The translations under genes were made by a program, and so were the position numbers. The notes under the pieces were generated by a model. That model ran no database searches. It had not been told where the DNA came from and saw only the letters and a program-made list of their open reading frames with translations. Below, in pieces: positions 1 to 6,675 of a DNA stretch of 13,851 bases (the stretch's first letter is position 1; each line of letters begins with the position of its first letter). The stretch is from Methanoregula sp. (lineage in GTDB: Archaea; Halobacteriota; Methanomicrobia; Methanomicrobiales; Methanospirillaceae). The stretch is from the NCBI GenBank assembly GCA_003157895.1, contig PMKW01000160.1:1-13851 (forward strand), written 5' to 3'.

Positions 1-144
1 CTATTGCTCGCAGCATCTTTGTTGGAATAAATTAAAACCCACCAGAATCCCTTTTTTAGCCAAAAAAACGATTTAAAGAGATTAAAAAATATTCTGCGCA
101 ATTCTGGACTCCGATTTCCGCTTGCTTTGCAGCATGCGTTCCGA

Positions 145-181
145 TATCCTATTGCAGGATAATCTGGGCATTTTTCCCGGA
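145..181. repeat. Two small inverted repeats just upstream of the histone promoter
   Basis: TATCCT (145-150) and AGGATA (156-161) form a perfect 6-bp stem with a 5-nt loop. Two bases further on, TCTGGG (163-168) and CCCGGA (176-181) form a second 6-bp stem with one T-G wobble around a T-rich loop. The second stem abuts the BRE/TATA region. They may be binding sites for a regulator of the histone gene, or the terminator of a gene left of the window; neither role can be shown from sequence alone. Confidence 0.35.
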
Positions 182-220
182 AAGTATTTATAGCCACCAA
201 TTAACTTTCTTTTTGAGGTT
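181..220 (+). promoter_or_regulatory. Histone gene promoter and ribosome binding site
   Basis: A TATA-like box TATTTATA lies at 185-192, directly preceded by a purine-rich GGAAAG (179-184) in the position of an archaeal BRE. Initiation about 25 bp downstream of the box centre would fall near 212-215, giving a leader of roughly 12-15 nt. The leader contains GAGGT (215-219), a Shine-Dalgarno sequence 7 nt before the ATG at 227. The box and SD are seen directly; the start point is inferred. Confidence 0.75.
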
Positions 221-226
221 CAAAAA

Positions 227-430
227 ATGGCAGATTTACCAATCGCCGCAGTTGTAAGGATTGCAAAGAAGAACGGAGCCGAACGCGTGGGAAGCGATGC
301 AGCAGAAGCACTCGTAATCAAGGCTGAGAAGTATATCGCCCAGCTCACCAAGGAAGCCAACAAGCTTGCCGAGCACGCGGGCAGAAAGACGATCAAGAAA
401 GAAGACGTTGACCTGGCTGCAAAGCCGTAA
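227..430 (+). CDS. Archaeal histone (HMf family)
   Basis: A 67-residue histone-fold protein, the full length of archaeal HMf/HMt histones. It has three helices without tails: a short first helix beginning PIAAVVRIAKKNGAERV (5-21), a long second helix at about 22-49, and the conserved second loop AGRKTIKKEDV (51-61) leading into the third. Arg11, in the first helix, and Arg53-Lys54-Thr55, in the loop, are at positions that contact DNA in the family. Such proteins dimerise and wrap DNA in oligomeric superhelices, compacting the chromosome and influencing transcription broadly. The start is fixed by GAGGT 7 nt upstream. The gene has its own TATA promoter and a T7 tract 10 nt after the stop, so it is probably monocistronic. 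Nothing is unusual in the fold. Confidence 0.97.
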   Translation: MADLPIAAVVRIAKKNGAERVGSDAAEALVIKAEKYIAQLTKEANKLAEHAGRKTIKKEDVDLAAKP

Positions 431-439
431 GATCAACTC

Positions 440-446
440 TTTTTTT
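440..446 (+). terminator. Oligo-T terminator of the histone gene
   Basis: A run of seven T residues begins 10 nt after the histone stop codon, with no strong stem in front of it. Oligo-T tracts of this kind are the usual intrinsic termination signal in archaea. Some transcription may continue into the acetyltransferase gene, for which no separate TATA box is obvious. Confidence 0.6.
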
Positions 447-506
447 AAAAACCATTCTCCCGGCAATTCCCGGATTGTTCCTTCAGGGTAGCATCGGTGA
501 TATTAC

Positions 507-1010
507 ATGCCGGACCTGTCAGAATTCACCTTCAGCCCGATAGCGGATACCGACCGGGAGCCGGTTATCGATCTCTTCAATTATTATACCGGGCACAGTT
601 TTGCTGCATACCCGGAACAGAAAGTACCGTACGGTTTTTTTACCCTTTTCCCTGAAGCATGCCATACCTATCCCTCAGTTGCTGCCAAATCACAAGACGG
701 GATCCTTGCAGGTTTCGGCCTGCTCCGTGCCCACAACCCGATGCCGGCATTCCGGCATGCAGCGGAGATCACCTGTTTTATCCGGCCGGACCTGACAGGA
801 AAAGGTCTGGGATCAGAAATGCCTGCCCGGCTCGAAAAGAAGGGAAAAGATCAGGGAATTACTACGATCCTTGCCAGCATCTCTTCCCAGAACGAAGGGA
901 GTATCCGGTTTCATGCAGGACACGGATTTACCGAATGCGGACGGTTTAAGAAAGTGGGCAGGAAAAAAGGGATTATTTTCGATACCGTCTGGATGCAGAA
1001 GTTCATCTGA
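507..1010 (+). CDS. GNAT family N-acetyltransferase, phosphinothricin acetyltransferase-like
   Basis: A 167-residue protein of the Gcn5-related acetyltransferase superfamily, which transfers the acetyl group of acetyl-CoA to an amine. The pyrophosphate-binding loop of the Q/RxxGxG/A type is visible as RPDLTGKGLG (93-102). It is followed by the family's C-terminal pattern NEGSIRFHAGHGFTECGRF (129-147), then by KKVGRKKGIIFDTVWMQK, which resembles the end of PAT/MnaT-type enzymes. Length matches single-domain PAT-like enzymes. The ATG at 507 is preceded by GGTGA (496-500). The gene lies 76 nt after the histone on the same strand and ends 5 nt from the stop of the convergent hisB, so 3' ends of opposing transcripts must overlap. 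The substrate cannot be told from the sequence. Confidence 0.88.
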   Translation: MPDLSEFTFSPIADTDREPVIDLFNYYTGHSFAAYPEQKVPYGFFTLFPEACHTYPSVAAKSQDGILAGFGLLRAHNPMPAFRHAAEITCFIRPDLTGKGLGSEMPARLEKKGKDQGITTILASISSQNEGSIRFHAGHGFTECGRFKKVGRKKGIIFDTVWMQKFI

Positions 1011-1015
1011 GTGGA

Positions 1016-1594
1016 TCAGAACTTCCCCTTCGTGCTCGGGACGCCTTTTTTCCCTGAGAGGGAGAGTGCTTCCCCAAGCGCAATCCCGAATGCCTTGAAC
1101 ACCGCCTCGCACTGGTGGTGGTCGTTCTTCCCGGTAAAGGCGATGTGGGCTGTTATGCCGGCACGGTTGCACAGGGAATAAAAGAAATGCTCAAAGATAT
1201 CAGCGGATATCGTCCCGACAACCTTGTTCCCATACGTGCCGGAAAAGACCAGGTATCCCCTCCCGCCGCAGTCCAGCGCAACGGTGGCAATCGACTCGTC
1301 CATCGGGATCACGGCATGGGCAAACCGTTTTATCCCCCTGCCATCACCCATCACCTGCTTTACCGCATCGCCAAGCACGATCCCGATATCCTCGATCGTG
1401 TGGTGGCAGTCAACGGAAAGGTCTCCCTTTGCGGTACAGGCAAGGTCAAAACCGCCGTGTTTTGCCATCGCGGTCAGCATGTGGTCAAAAAACGGTATGC
1501 CGCTCTCAACCATGACTTTACCGGCCCCGTCCGGGTTCAGTTTCAGTGCGATCTTCGTCTCGTGTGTTTCCCGTTTTACGTCAACAATTCTCAT
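1016..1594 (-). CDS. hisB: Imidazoleglycerol-phosphate dehydratase HisB
   Basis: The enzyme dehydrates imidazole-glycerol phosphate to imidazole-acetol phosphate in histidine synthesis and is Mn-dependent. Its two signature regions are clear: [14 protein letters not shown] (about residues 62-75) and [18 protein letters not shown] (about 157-174), which supply the His/Glu metal ligands. The protein is 192 residues, the normal size of a stand-alone archaeal HisB without a phosphatase domain. The start at 1594 is preferred over an ATG two codons earlier (1600). The SD GGAGG (1606-1602) is 7 nt from 1594 but only 1 nt from 1600, and the ATG at 1594 overlaps the hisA stop as ATGA, implying coupled translation. 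It is the last gene of the mat-hisG-hisA-hisB operon. No clear terminator follows it. Confidence 0.96.
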   Translation of the reverse strand: MRIVDVKRETHETKIALKLNPDGAGKVMVESGIPFFDHMLTAMAKHGGFDLACTAKGDLSVDCHHTIEDIGIVLGDAVKQVMGDGRGIKRFAHAVIPMDESIATVALDCGGRGYLVFSGTYGNKVVGTISADIFEHFFYSLCNRAGITAHIAFTGKNDHHQCEAVFKAFGIALGEALSLSGKKGVPSTKGKF

Positions 1595-2301
1595 CGGCAT
1601 TCCTCCAGTGCATCTTTCAGGGTGATCTTTCCGCTATACAGGGCCGAACCAAGGACGGCGCCATGCGCCCCGGCATCCCGCAGGCCGGTCACGTCAGACC
1701 GGGAGGTGACCCCGCCGGCAACCACGACCGGGATACCGACACGATCGATCAGGCATTTCACCGGTCTGAACCGGACACCCTGCTGCAACCCTTCAACGTC
1801 CACGTTGGTGTACAGGAGGGAACCGGCACCCAGTTGTTCAAACCTCGCTGCCCAGTCCAGGTAATCGCCGGCAGTCTCCTGCCAGCCGTGCACAGCGATC
1901 TGCCCGCCTCTGGCATCCACGCCCGGCATCACCCGGTTGCTGCCGAATTCCTGAACAAGCGTGCGGATACATTCCGGGTCCTGCACGGCAAGGGTCGAGA
2001 TGATGACACGGTCTACGCCGGTCTCAAGCCAGTGACGGGCGTCCTCGACAGACCGGATACCCCCGCCAAGCTCGATCTCCACACCGGTCTTTTTGATAAG
2101 ATCCTTAATGAGTGCGGCATTCCCTGAAGAACTGCCGAACGCCCCGTCGAGGTTCACGATATGGAGTGCGGTTGCCCCCTCGTCAAGCCAGCGGGTGGCA
2201 CAGGAGAGCGGATCGCCATAGGCCGTTGCACTCTCCCGTTTTCCCTGCACCAGCTGAACGCATCGTCCATTCAGAATATCAACAGCAGGGAAGATCTTCA
2301 T
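1591..2301 (-). CDS. hisA: Phosphoribosylformimino-5-aminoimidazole carboxamide ribotide isomerase HisA
   Basis: A 236-residue (beta/alpha)8 barrel that catalyses the Amadori rearrangement of ProFAR to PRFAR, the fourth step of histidine synthesis. The N-terminus [17 protein letters not shown] carries the catalytic Asp8. The second catalytic Asp is Asp129 in MPGVDARGG. Phosphate-binding turns are visible as [12 protein letters not shown] (78-89) and VVVAGGVTS (192-200). The strand-6 loop reads [10 protein letters not shown], as in methanogen HisA, rather than the bacterial T-D-x-x-RDG form. The gene starts 5 nt after the hisG stop, with only a weak ribosome binding site, and overlaps hisB by ATGA, so its translation probably depends on hisG. 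Confidence 0.97.
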   Translation of the reverse strand: MKIFPAVDILNGRCVQLVQGKRESATAYGDPLSCATRWLDEGATALHIVNLDGAFGSSSGNAALIKDLIKKTGVEIELGGGIRSVEDARHWLETGVDRVIISTLAVQDPECIRTLVQEFGSNRVMPGVDARGGQIAVHGWQETAGDYLDWAARFEQLGAGSLLYTNVDVEGLQQGVRFRPVKCLIDRVGIPVVVAGGVTSRSDVTGLRDAGAHGAVLGSALYSGKITLKDALEECR

Positions 2302-2306
2302 TTCGA

Positions 2307-3224
2307 TCAGCGGACCATCCGCTGGATGGCCATGACGAGGATATCCTTTGCCCCCGCACGCTTCAGCTGGTTGATGAGCATGTACACCCGTTCCTCGTTC
2401 ACCACCGCGTGGACGGCAACGAGACCCTCGGATGAGGCCACGTCCATGACCGTAGGCCCGGAAAGTCCCGGCAGCAGACGTCGTACCGCATCAAGGGAGA
2501 CCCGTTTTACATTCATCATCAGGTAGCACTGGCCCCGTGCACGGATCACGCTCTCGAGAGCGAGATGGATCTCGTCAATCTTCTCTTTCTTGGTTTTTAA
2601 CGAGTCGTGGTTTGCGATCAACTGGGTTGACGTGACCATTACCTCGTCGATGACCCGGAGGCGGTTGGTCCTGAGCGTGGTTCCCGAACTGGACAGGTCG
2701 ATGATTGCGTCGGCGATCCCGAGATGAGGTGCTGCTTCGCAGGCGCCACCGACAAGGACTATTTCGACATCAATGTTCTTCTTTTTGAAATAGGCACGGG
2801 TGATGGTGGGGAATTCCGTAGCTACCTTGAGACCGGCGAGCTCCTCCGGCTGCGTTATTTCCGAATCCTCGTGCACGGCAAGAACGAGTTTCGCCCTCCC
2901 GGACTGGAGATCAAGCAGCTCCTGCACATCGGAGCCTCGTTCGACCACCATATCATGGCCGGTTATCCCGAGATCCGCAGCCCCGGTTGCAACATATTCC
3001 GGGATATCCACCGGGCGGGCAAAGAGGATCTCGACGTGGGGGTCAAGGGTCCTGGTGATCAGGCGGCGCTGTTCGCCGGTTTCCGCAAGGTGGAGGCCGC
3101 TTTTCTCGACCAGCTCGATAATCGGGGCGGCAATCCGTCCCTTGTTGGGAATAGCGAGCCGTACGATATCAGAAAAAGGGGTTATGTCACGGGATTTTTT
3201 ACCCGTTTTTTTTGGTGGGGGCAT
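2307..3224 (-). CDS. hisG: ATP phosphoribosyltransferase HisG, long form
   Basis: HisG condenses ATP with PRPP, the committed step of histidine synthesis. The catalytic domain begins at [11 protein letters not shown] (21-31), and the PRPP loop is visible as [12 protein letters not shown] (176-187). Residues from about 225 to 305 (ending [12 protein letters not shown]) form the C-terminal ACT-like domain of the long form, which senses histidine and works without HisZ; feedback inhibition is therefore expected. At 305 residues it is slightly long because of a Lys/Pro-rich 19-residue N-terminal extension. No other ATG, GTG or TTG lies in frame before the catalytic domain, so the start at 3224 is forced. 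An AGGA sits just upstream at short spacing. It follows the mat stop by 9 nt in the same reading frame, separated by one TGA and three sense codons. Confidence 0.96.
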   Translation of the reverse strand: MPPPKKTGKKSRDITPFSDIVRLAIPNKGRIAAPIIELVEKSGLHLAETGEQRRLITRTLDPHVEILFARPVDIPEYVATGAADLGITGHDMVVERGSDVQELLDLQSGRAKLVLAVHEDSEITQPEELAGLKVATEFPTITRAYFKKKNIDVEIVLVGGACEAAPHLGIADAIIDLSSSGTTLRTNRLRVIDEVMVTSTQLIANHDSLKTKKEKIDEIHLALESVIRARGQCYLMMNVKRVSLDAVRRLLPGLSGPTVMDVASSEGLVAVHAVVNEERVYMLINQLKRAGAKDILVMAIQRMVR

Positions 3225-3233
3225 TTTCCTTGA

Positions 3234-4433
3234 TCAGAATGTCTTGAGTTTGCCGGCAATGACCTTTTCGGTGATGCTGGTCACATGTGCCAGCTGGTCG
3301 TCGACAATCCTGTAGATGTCATCGTTGATATCCTTCAGTTTCACGCCGGAAGCTGGCAGTACCTGGACGCTTGCTACGAGCGGCTGGTCGATCGGCTTCC
3401 CGATCTGGGAGAGGAGCCGTACGTACATCTCCTCGATCCCGTCAACCTTCTTTACACAATCCTGTGCAATCTGGGTCGAGAGGAGGTTGTACATTTTGCC
3501 GATGTGGTTGATCGGGTTCTTTCCGCTCGTTGCTTCCATGCTCATCGGGCGGTTGGGGGTGATGAGCCCGTTGCAGCGGTTGCCGCGACCCACCGAGCCG
3601 TCGTCTCCCATCTCTGCCGAAGTACCGGTAACGGTCAGGAAGACACTCTTCTTTTTGATATCATCTGCGGTGTTGACTTGGACTACTACCTTGCGTTTCG
3701 TACTCTTCTTCGCAACCGCCGTGATCTGCTCCTTCAGGATCCCCATGTAATCGACGTACTCATGGATATCCGCACAGTGGCGGTCGACAATGGCGCAGGC
3801 AATCGTGAGAGTGATGGTATCGTTATCCCGGAGTCCCATGATCTTGATGTCCTGCCCTATTGCCGGGAACTTTTTCCGGAGTTTCTCATCGATAAAGTCC
3901 GCCGAGTTCCTGATGATGGTCTCGACTTCCGAGAAGGGGGCATGCCCGACACCGAAGGAGGTGTCGTTTGAGCGGGGCACTCTTCCGTTACCAAGTTTGA
4001 AGACGTCCCGCAGGTCAGTCGAGCCGGTACCGAGCCGGCAATCGATCATCAGGTCGCGGTTGGGTTTGATGTCCGGGAGGATCTTATGAAGATAATTTGT
4101 CGCGGCTTCGACCGCAACGGCATCCGTGGGGATCGTGACCCCGTTGAACTGCTTGGTCGCCCTCCCGTCGATGAGGATGAAGATGGGCCGGATCATCCGG
4201 CCGCCGCCGAACTTCGGGCTGGACTCACCGGCAACGACTTCCCCCTGATCGGTATTGTGGTGGAGAACAACGCCGAACTCGTCAAGGTAGGTCCTGCAGA
4301 GCGCCTGGCTGATCGATTCTGCAATCCCGTCGGCCATACTGTCAGGATGACCAAGGCATTTGCGCTCGACAAGTTCATTCCGCTGCTTCTCAAGGGGAAT
4401 CTGGTTCAATGCTTCGATATGGATATTTCTCAT
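3234..4433 (-). CDS. mat: S-adenosylmethionine synthetase, archaeal type (MAT)
   Basis: The enzyme forms S-adenosylmethionine from methionine and ATP. It belongs to the archaeal MAT family (AdoMet_Synthase), which is very divergent from bacterial MetK. Recognisable conserved blocks are [18 protein letters not shown] near the N-terminus, [16 protein letters not shown], the [20 protein letters not shown] stretch, and [19 protein letters not shown]. The start at 4433 gives 399 residues, the family's usual size, beginning [18 protein letters not shown] start at 4505 would add 24 residues but lies upstream of the TATA box at 4481-4490 and is rejected. GAGG (4447-4444) lies 10 nt before the ATG; the codon just before it is GTG and could be used instead. 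First gene of the operon with hisG, hisA and hisB. Confidence 0.96.
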   Translation of the reverse strand: MRNIHIEALNQIPLEKQRNELVERKCLGHPDSMADGIAESISQALCRTYLDEFGVVLHHNTDQGEVVAGESSPKFGGGRMIRPIFILIDGRATKQFNGVTIPTDAVAVEAATNYLHKILPDIKPNRDLMIDCRLGTGSTDLRDVFKLGNGRVPRSNDTSFGVGHAPFSEVETIIRNSADFIDEKLRKKFPAIGQDIKIMGLRDNDTITLTIACAIVDRHCADIHEYVDYMGILKEQITAVAKKSTKRKVVVQVNTADDIKKKSVFLTVTGTSAEMGDDGSVGRGNRCNGLITPNRPMSMEATSGKNPINHIGKMYNLLSTQIAQDCVKKVDGIEEMYVRLLSQIGKPIDQPLVASVQVLPASGVKLKDINDDIYRIVDDQLAHVTSITEKVIAGKLKTF

Positions 4434-4443
4434 CACTTGAGTT

Positions 4444-4490
4444 CCTCGTGACACTTCGTTAGTATACAAGGGACTGGAGGTCATATAACA
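4444..4490 (-). promoter_or_regulatory. Promoter of the mat-hisG-hisA-hisB operon
   Basis: Read on the minus strand, TGTTATATGA (4490-4481) is a good TATA box. Initiation about 25 bp downstream would be near 4460, leaving a leader of roughly 27 nt that contains the GAGG ribosome binding site at 4447-4444. A second AT-rich candidate, TTGTATACTA (4471-4462), is too near the start codon to be the main box. There is no obvious second promoter inside the operon. Confidence 0.6.
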
Positions 4491-4517
4491 TTTCTCATTC
4501 AGCAAAAAAGTGATCAG

Positions 4518-4555
4518 GATTATTACTGATAGTCATTTCATACCGGGTAATAATC
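4518..4555. repeat. 9-bp inverted repeat upstream of the mat promoter
   Basis: GATTATTAC (4518-4526) and GTAATAATC (4547-4555) are perfect reverse complements separated by 20 nt. The pair lies about 28 bp upstream of the mat TATA box and outside any gene, a typical place for an archaeal activator site. A transcribed hairpin is less likely because the site lies upstream of the inferred start point. Function is inferred. Confidence 0.45.
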
Positions 4556-4705
4556 GACGGGGAAATTCCTGTTCGGAAAAAAAGGACATTGGAATATTCA
4601 CATTTAAAAGACAATCCATGCTCTGGAATTTATGAGGGTGATCCTCACTCTTCCCCAAGGGGGGAGGCAGCCCAAGGGGAGCATCCTCTTGACCCCTCCC
4701 TTAAC

Positions 4706-4807
4706 GGGAAAATTTTACTCAGATTCAGCGGTTACCTTATGAGAGACTATTCTGACTGCGCCCCGTCCCCCAATAGGGGGCTGGTGGCGCAGGAGGGAAT
4801 GGATCAT
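4706..4807 (+). repeat. Hairpin repeat element, copy A (forward)
   Basis: This copy begins with GGGAAAATTTT, continues through a TTCAGCGGTTA block, and after a variable spacer forms a GC-rich double hairpin. The outer stem is TGCGCC (4757-4762) with GGCGCA (4786-4791); the inner stem is CCCCC (4767-4771), loop AATA, GGGGG (4776-4780). It ends in a G-rich tail and GATCAT (4802-4807). The same blocks occur in the same order, reverse-complemented, at 4908-4997. Confidence 0.6.
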
Positions 4808-4907
4808 ATCATGGGAAAATCCGAACGCAACAATGAAAACAAGCAGCAATAATCTCAGTTAGACACGAAAAGAAAAATTGGCTCTGGAGAAATCCTCTTT
4901 TCAGGTA

Positions 4908-4997
4908 ATGATCGCCCCCCTTGCGCCAGCCCTGTCCCCATTGGGGGGGCGGGGGCGCATTGCAATGCCTCGGCATTACCTGAACTGAAAATTTCCC
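4908..4997 (-). repeat. Hairpin repeat element, copy B (inverted)
   Basis: Read on the minus strand this copy starts GGGAAATTTT (4997-4988), then has a TTCAGGTAATG block. It then shows the same outer stem, TGCGCC/GGCGCA (arms 4922-4927 and 4954-4959), around a C-tract/AAT/G-tract hairpin, a G-rich tail and GATCAT (4913-4908). In addition, a perfect 10-bp inverted repeat TCAGGTAATG (4901-4910) / CATTACCTGA (4974-4983) brackets the GC core. Weaker matching continues about 14 bp outward, giving a MITE-like look. Confidence 0.6.
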
Positions 4998-5031
4998 TGC
5001 GATTGCATACAGGTAATATGGCACAATCGCA
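4998..5031. repeat. 8-bp inverted repeat beside repeat copy B
   Basis: TGCGATTG (4998-5005) and CAATCGCA (5024-5031) are perfect reverse complements around an 18-nt loop. The loop contains a further CAGGTAAT, the same octamer that starts at 4902 in the terminal arm of copy B. It may be a degraded piece of the same repeat or a separate stem-loop. Confidence 0.4.
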
Positions 5032-5158
5032 ACGGGGGATGCCATAGCGGCGGGGGCAGAGCCCAAAAGAGCGTCATAATTAATATCAAAATGATTTCTC
5101 CAGAGCAGAAAAATTTGTTCAGGAGAAAAAGCCCGAAAGTTGGAGAAGGGGGGAGAAA

Positions 5159-6574
5159 TTACCGTCTCAAAAACTTGTGCAGGATGGTCATCTCGCTTCC
5201 CAGGGGTGCTTTTTTTACCGGGGGTTTCGTTGGTTGCGGCTTTTCATCCTCAATTTCATCCTCATCGGGTTCTTCCGTGTGGATCGGGGATACCTGCTTC
5301 CGTTCGGGAGTCAGGGTGTCTGCAGGCACATGTTGTTTTTTCTCATGATGGGTTAGAGGGAAGTGGGCATTGGTCAGGGTCCGGCTCAGGCCGAGTCGCG
5401 TCCCGCAACCCGGGCAGAAGTTCGCCTCCTGCGGGAGCTTCTTCCCGCAGTTATGACAGAACTGGGGAACCTCCGTGGGCTCTTCTTCCCGGACCTGCGG
5501 TTCGTAGACTTTTTCCCGGATTTTCGGCCGCGGGAGAGGTTCGGCAGTTTCCCGTACTTCGGGTTCAACAACCGGGCGCCGTCCACTATACCCGGAACTA
5601 TCCCGCCTGATCGGGCGGACCTGCGGTTGTGCCAGCGGTTTCATCGCGCTTTTCATGGCAACTTTCATGGCCGACTGGACTTCGGGTTTTTTCACGGGGG
5701 GGACGTTGTCACGGTATGCCGGGGGTATCTCACGTTCAGGCTCATCGGAAACAGGAACCTTTTTTGTGGATTCCATAACCTGCCTGACCTGTGCACGCCG
5801 CGGGGGGGAAACCGGTTCCGCTTCATGCGAGGGTTCCTCTTCAGGAGCCGTGGTGAATGAGACCAGCCGTTTTACCGGTGGCTGCTTTTCGAGATCCTTG
5901 ACCGGTTTTTTTGTCGGCCTCAGTTCCTGGATCTTCACCGGTGCCTTAGGAGAAGCAGGTTCCTCCTCCGGTTCAGGTTCTGCCGGTTTTTCAGCAGCGG
6001 GGCGCCTGGGCCGGGCCGGCGGTTCGTCTTCCTTGTGGAGAAGGGCAGTCCACTCATCGATCTCAGCAGAACGGTCCATCCCGTTCTGGACAAAAACTAT
6101 CTTCATTGTCTTGATCTCATCATCGGCAGAGCGGAGGGATAAGACAAGAACCGGGTCGGAATTCTCGGAAAATTCGACGGTACTCCCGGCAATAGTTTTC
6201 CGCGGGACATCCTTGGCCGTGACCTTGAGTTTCTTCTCCTGCGTATCGATGAGGAAGATCCGCCGGTCAGTCATATAGGCATGGAAGAAAAATTTTTTTA
6301 CCGATACGTTGAGCGAACCGATGAGCACCTGTTCTTTGGGTTGCAGGTAGGGAGAAAGTCCCCCCTCTTCCTCCTCTTCTCCCGCATCACCTTCATCTGA
6401 TGGCTCCTTGTCCTTCGCCGGCAGAGCTGCCTTCTGCATTGCAGAGCCCGATGGGGGGTGACGTTTGCCTGCGCTATCGGATGGTTTCTGTGACTTCTGG
6501 GGTATTTTTTCCCCACAGTAGCCACATACAAGGGTAGTATCCCGTATATTCATTCCGCAATAGGGGCACTTCAT
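5159..6574 (-). CDS. Protein with terminal zinc ribbons, a PH-like domain and a long Pro/Glu/Lys linker
   Basis: A 471-residue protein that I cannot name. Residues 1-24 are a small zinc ribbon (Cys3, Cys6, Cys17, Cys20). A charged linker follows with a run of acidic residues (58-71). Residues about 75-182 resemble a PH-like beta domain: KEQVLIGSLNVSVKK, then YMTDRRIFLIDTQEKKLKV, ending in an amphipathic helix EIDEWTALLHKE. From 183 to 368 the chain is low-complexity, rich in Pro, Glu, Lys and Arg, and includes the triple AMK motif SAMKVAMKSAMK (301-312). A second zinc ribbon (Cys373, Cys376, Cys387, Cys390) follows, then an acidic tail. There is no signal peptide or membrane helix, so it is probably cytoplasmic, perhaps a scaffold. 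GGAG lies 8 nt before the ATG, and a TATA-like ATTATAGTAT (about 6621-6612) suggests its own promoter. Confidence 0.85.
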   Translation of the reverse strand: MKCPYCGMNIRDTTLVCGYCGEKIPQKSQKPSDSAGKRHPPSGSAMQKAALPAKDKEPSDEGDAGEEEEEGGLSPYLQPKEQVLIGSLNVSVKKFFFHAYMTDRRIFLIDTQEKKLKVTAKDVPRKTIAGSTVEFSENSDPVLVLSLRSADDEIKTMKIVFVQNGMDRSAEIDEWTALLHKEDEPPARPRRPAAEKPAEPEPEEEPASPKAPVKIQELRPTKKPVKDLEKQPPVKRLVSFTTAPEEEPSHEAEPVSPPRRAQVRQVMESTKKVPVSDEPEREIPPAYRDNVPPVKKPEVQSAMKVAMKSAMKPLAQPQVRPIRRDSSGYSGRRPVVEPEVRETAEPLPRPKIREKVYEPQVREEEPTEVPQFCHNCGKKLPQEANFCPGCGTRLGLSRTLTNAHFPLTHHEKKQHVPADTLTPERKQVSPIHTEEPDEDEIEDEKPQPTKPPVKKAPLGSEMTILHKFLRR

Positions 6575-6675
6575 CGGTTAACTCCGCTTCCGGTATTCAA
6601 GACTCGAATACTATAATGTTCTCATAAGATATGAAAAATTCTCTGATCTGACAATCGGTCCATGCAGGGATATTT

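Larger units (their letters stand above)
4506..5158. other. Long intergenic region without a convincing gene
   Basis: About 650 nt separates the mat promoter from the stop of the zinc-ribbon gene. Two reading frames of 85-87 codons exist (4589-4852 plus, 4809-5066 minus). Both run through G- and C-tract hairpins, have Cys/Pro/Trp-rich composition unlike a folded protein, lack ribosome binding sites and overlap each other, so neither is called. The content is dominated by the repeat copies at 4706-4807 and 4908-4997. There is also a C- and G-tract patch at 4651-4700 that resembles part of the same element, and an AT-rich run at 5076-5096. Confidence 0.7.

Noticed and set aside
1115..1864. Long plus-strand frames opposite hisB and hisA (also opposite hisG, mat, sucD and sucC).
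   Set aside because: They are antisense shadows of GC-rich genes with clear family matches on the minus strand. Their translations are Arg/Pro/His-rich without domain patterns.
4434..4505. Extended N-terminus of the SAM synthetase beginning at 4505.
   Set aside because: The TATA box at 4481-4490 lies inside it, the added 24 residues do not match the family, and the ATG at 4433 gives the normal length.
4433..4555. A SAM riboswitch in front of the SAM synthetase gene.
   Set aside because: The inferred leader is only about 27 nt, too short for any known SAM riboswitch, and the inverted repeat lies upstream of the promoter.
4589..5066. Two 85-87 codon frames in the mat/zinc-ribbon intergenic region (4589-4852 plus and 4809-5066 minus).
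   Set aside because: They overlap each other, run through the hairpin repeats, lack ribosome binding sites and have compositions unlike folded proteins.
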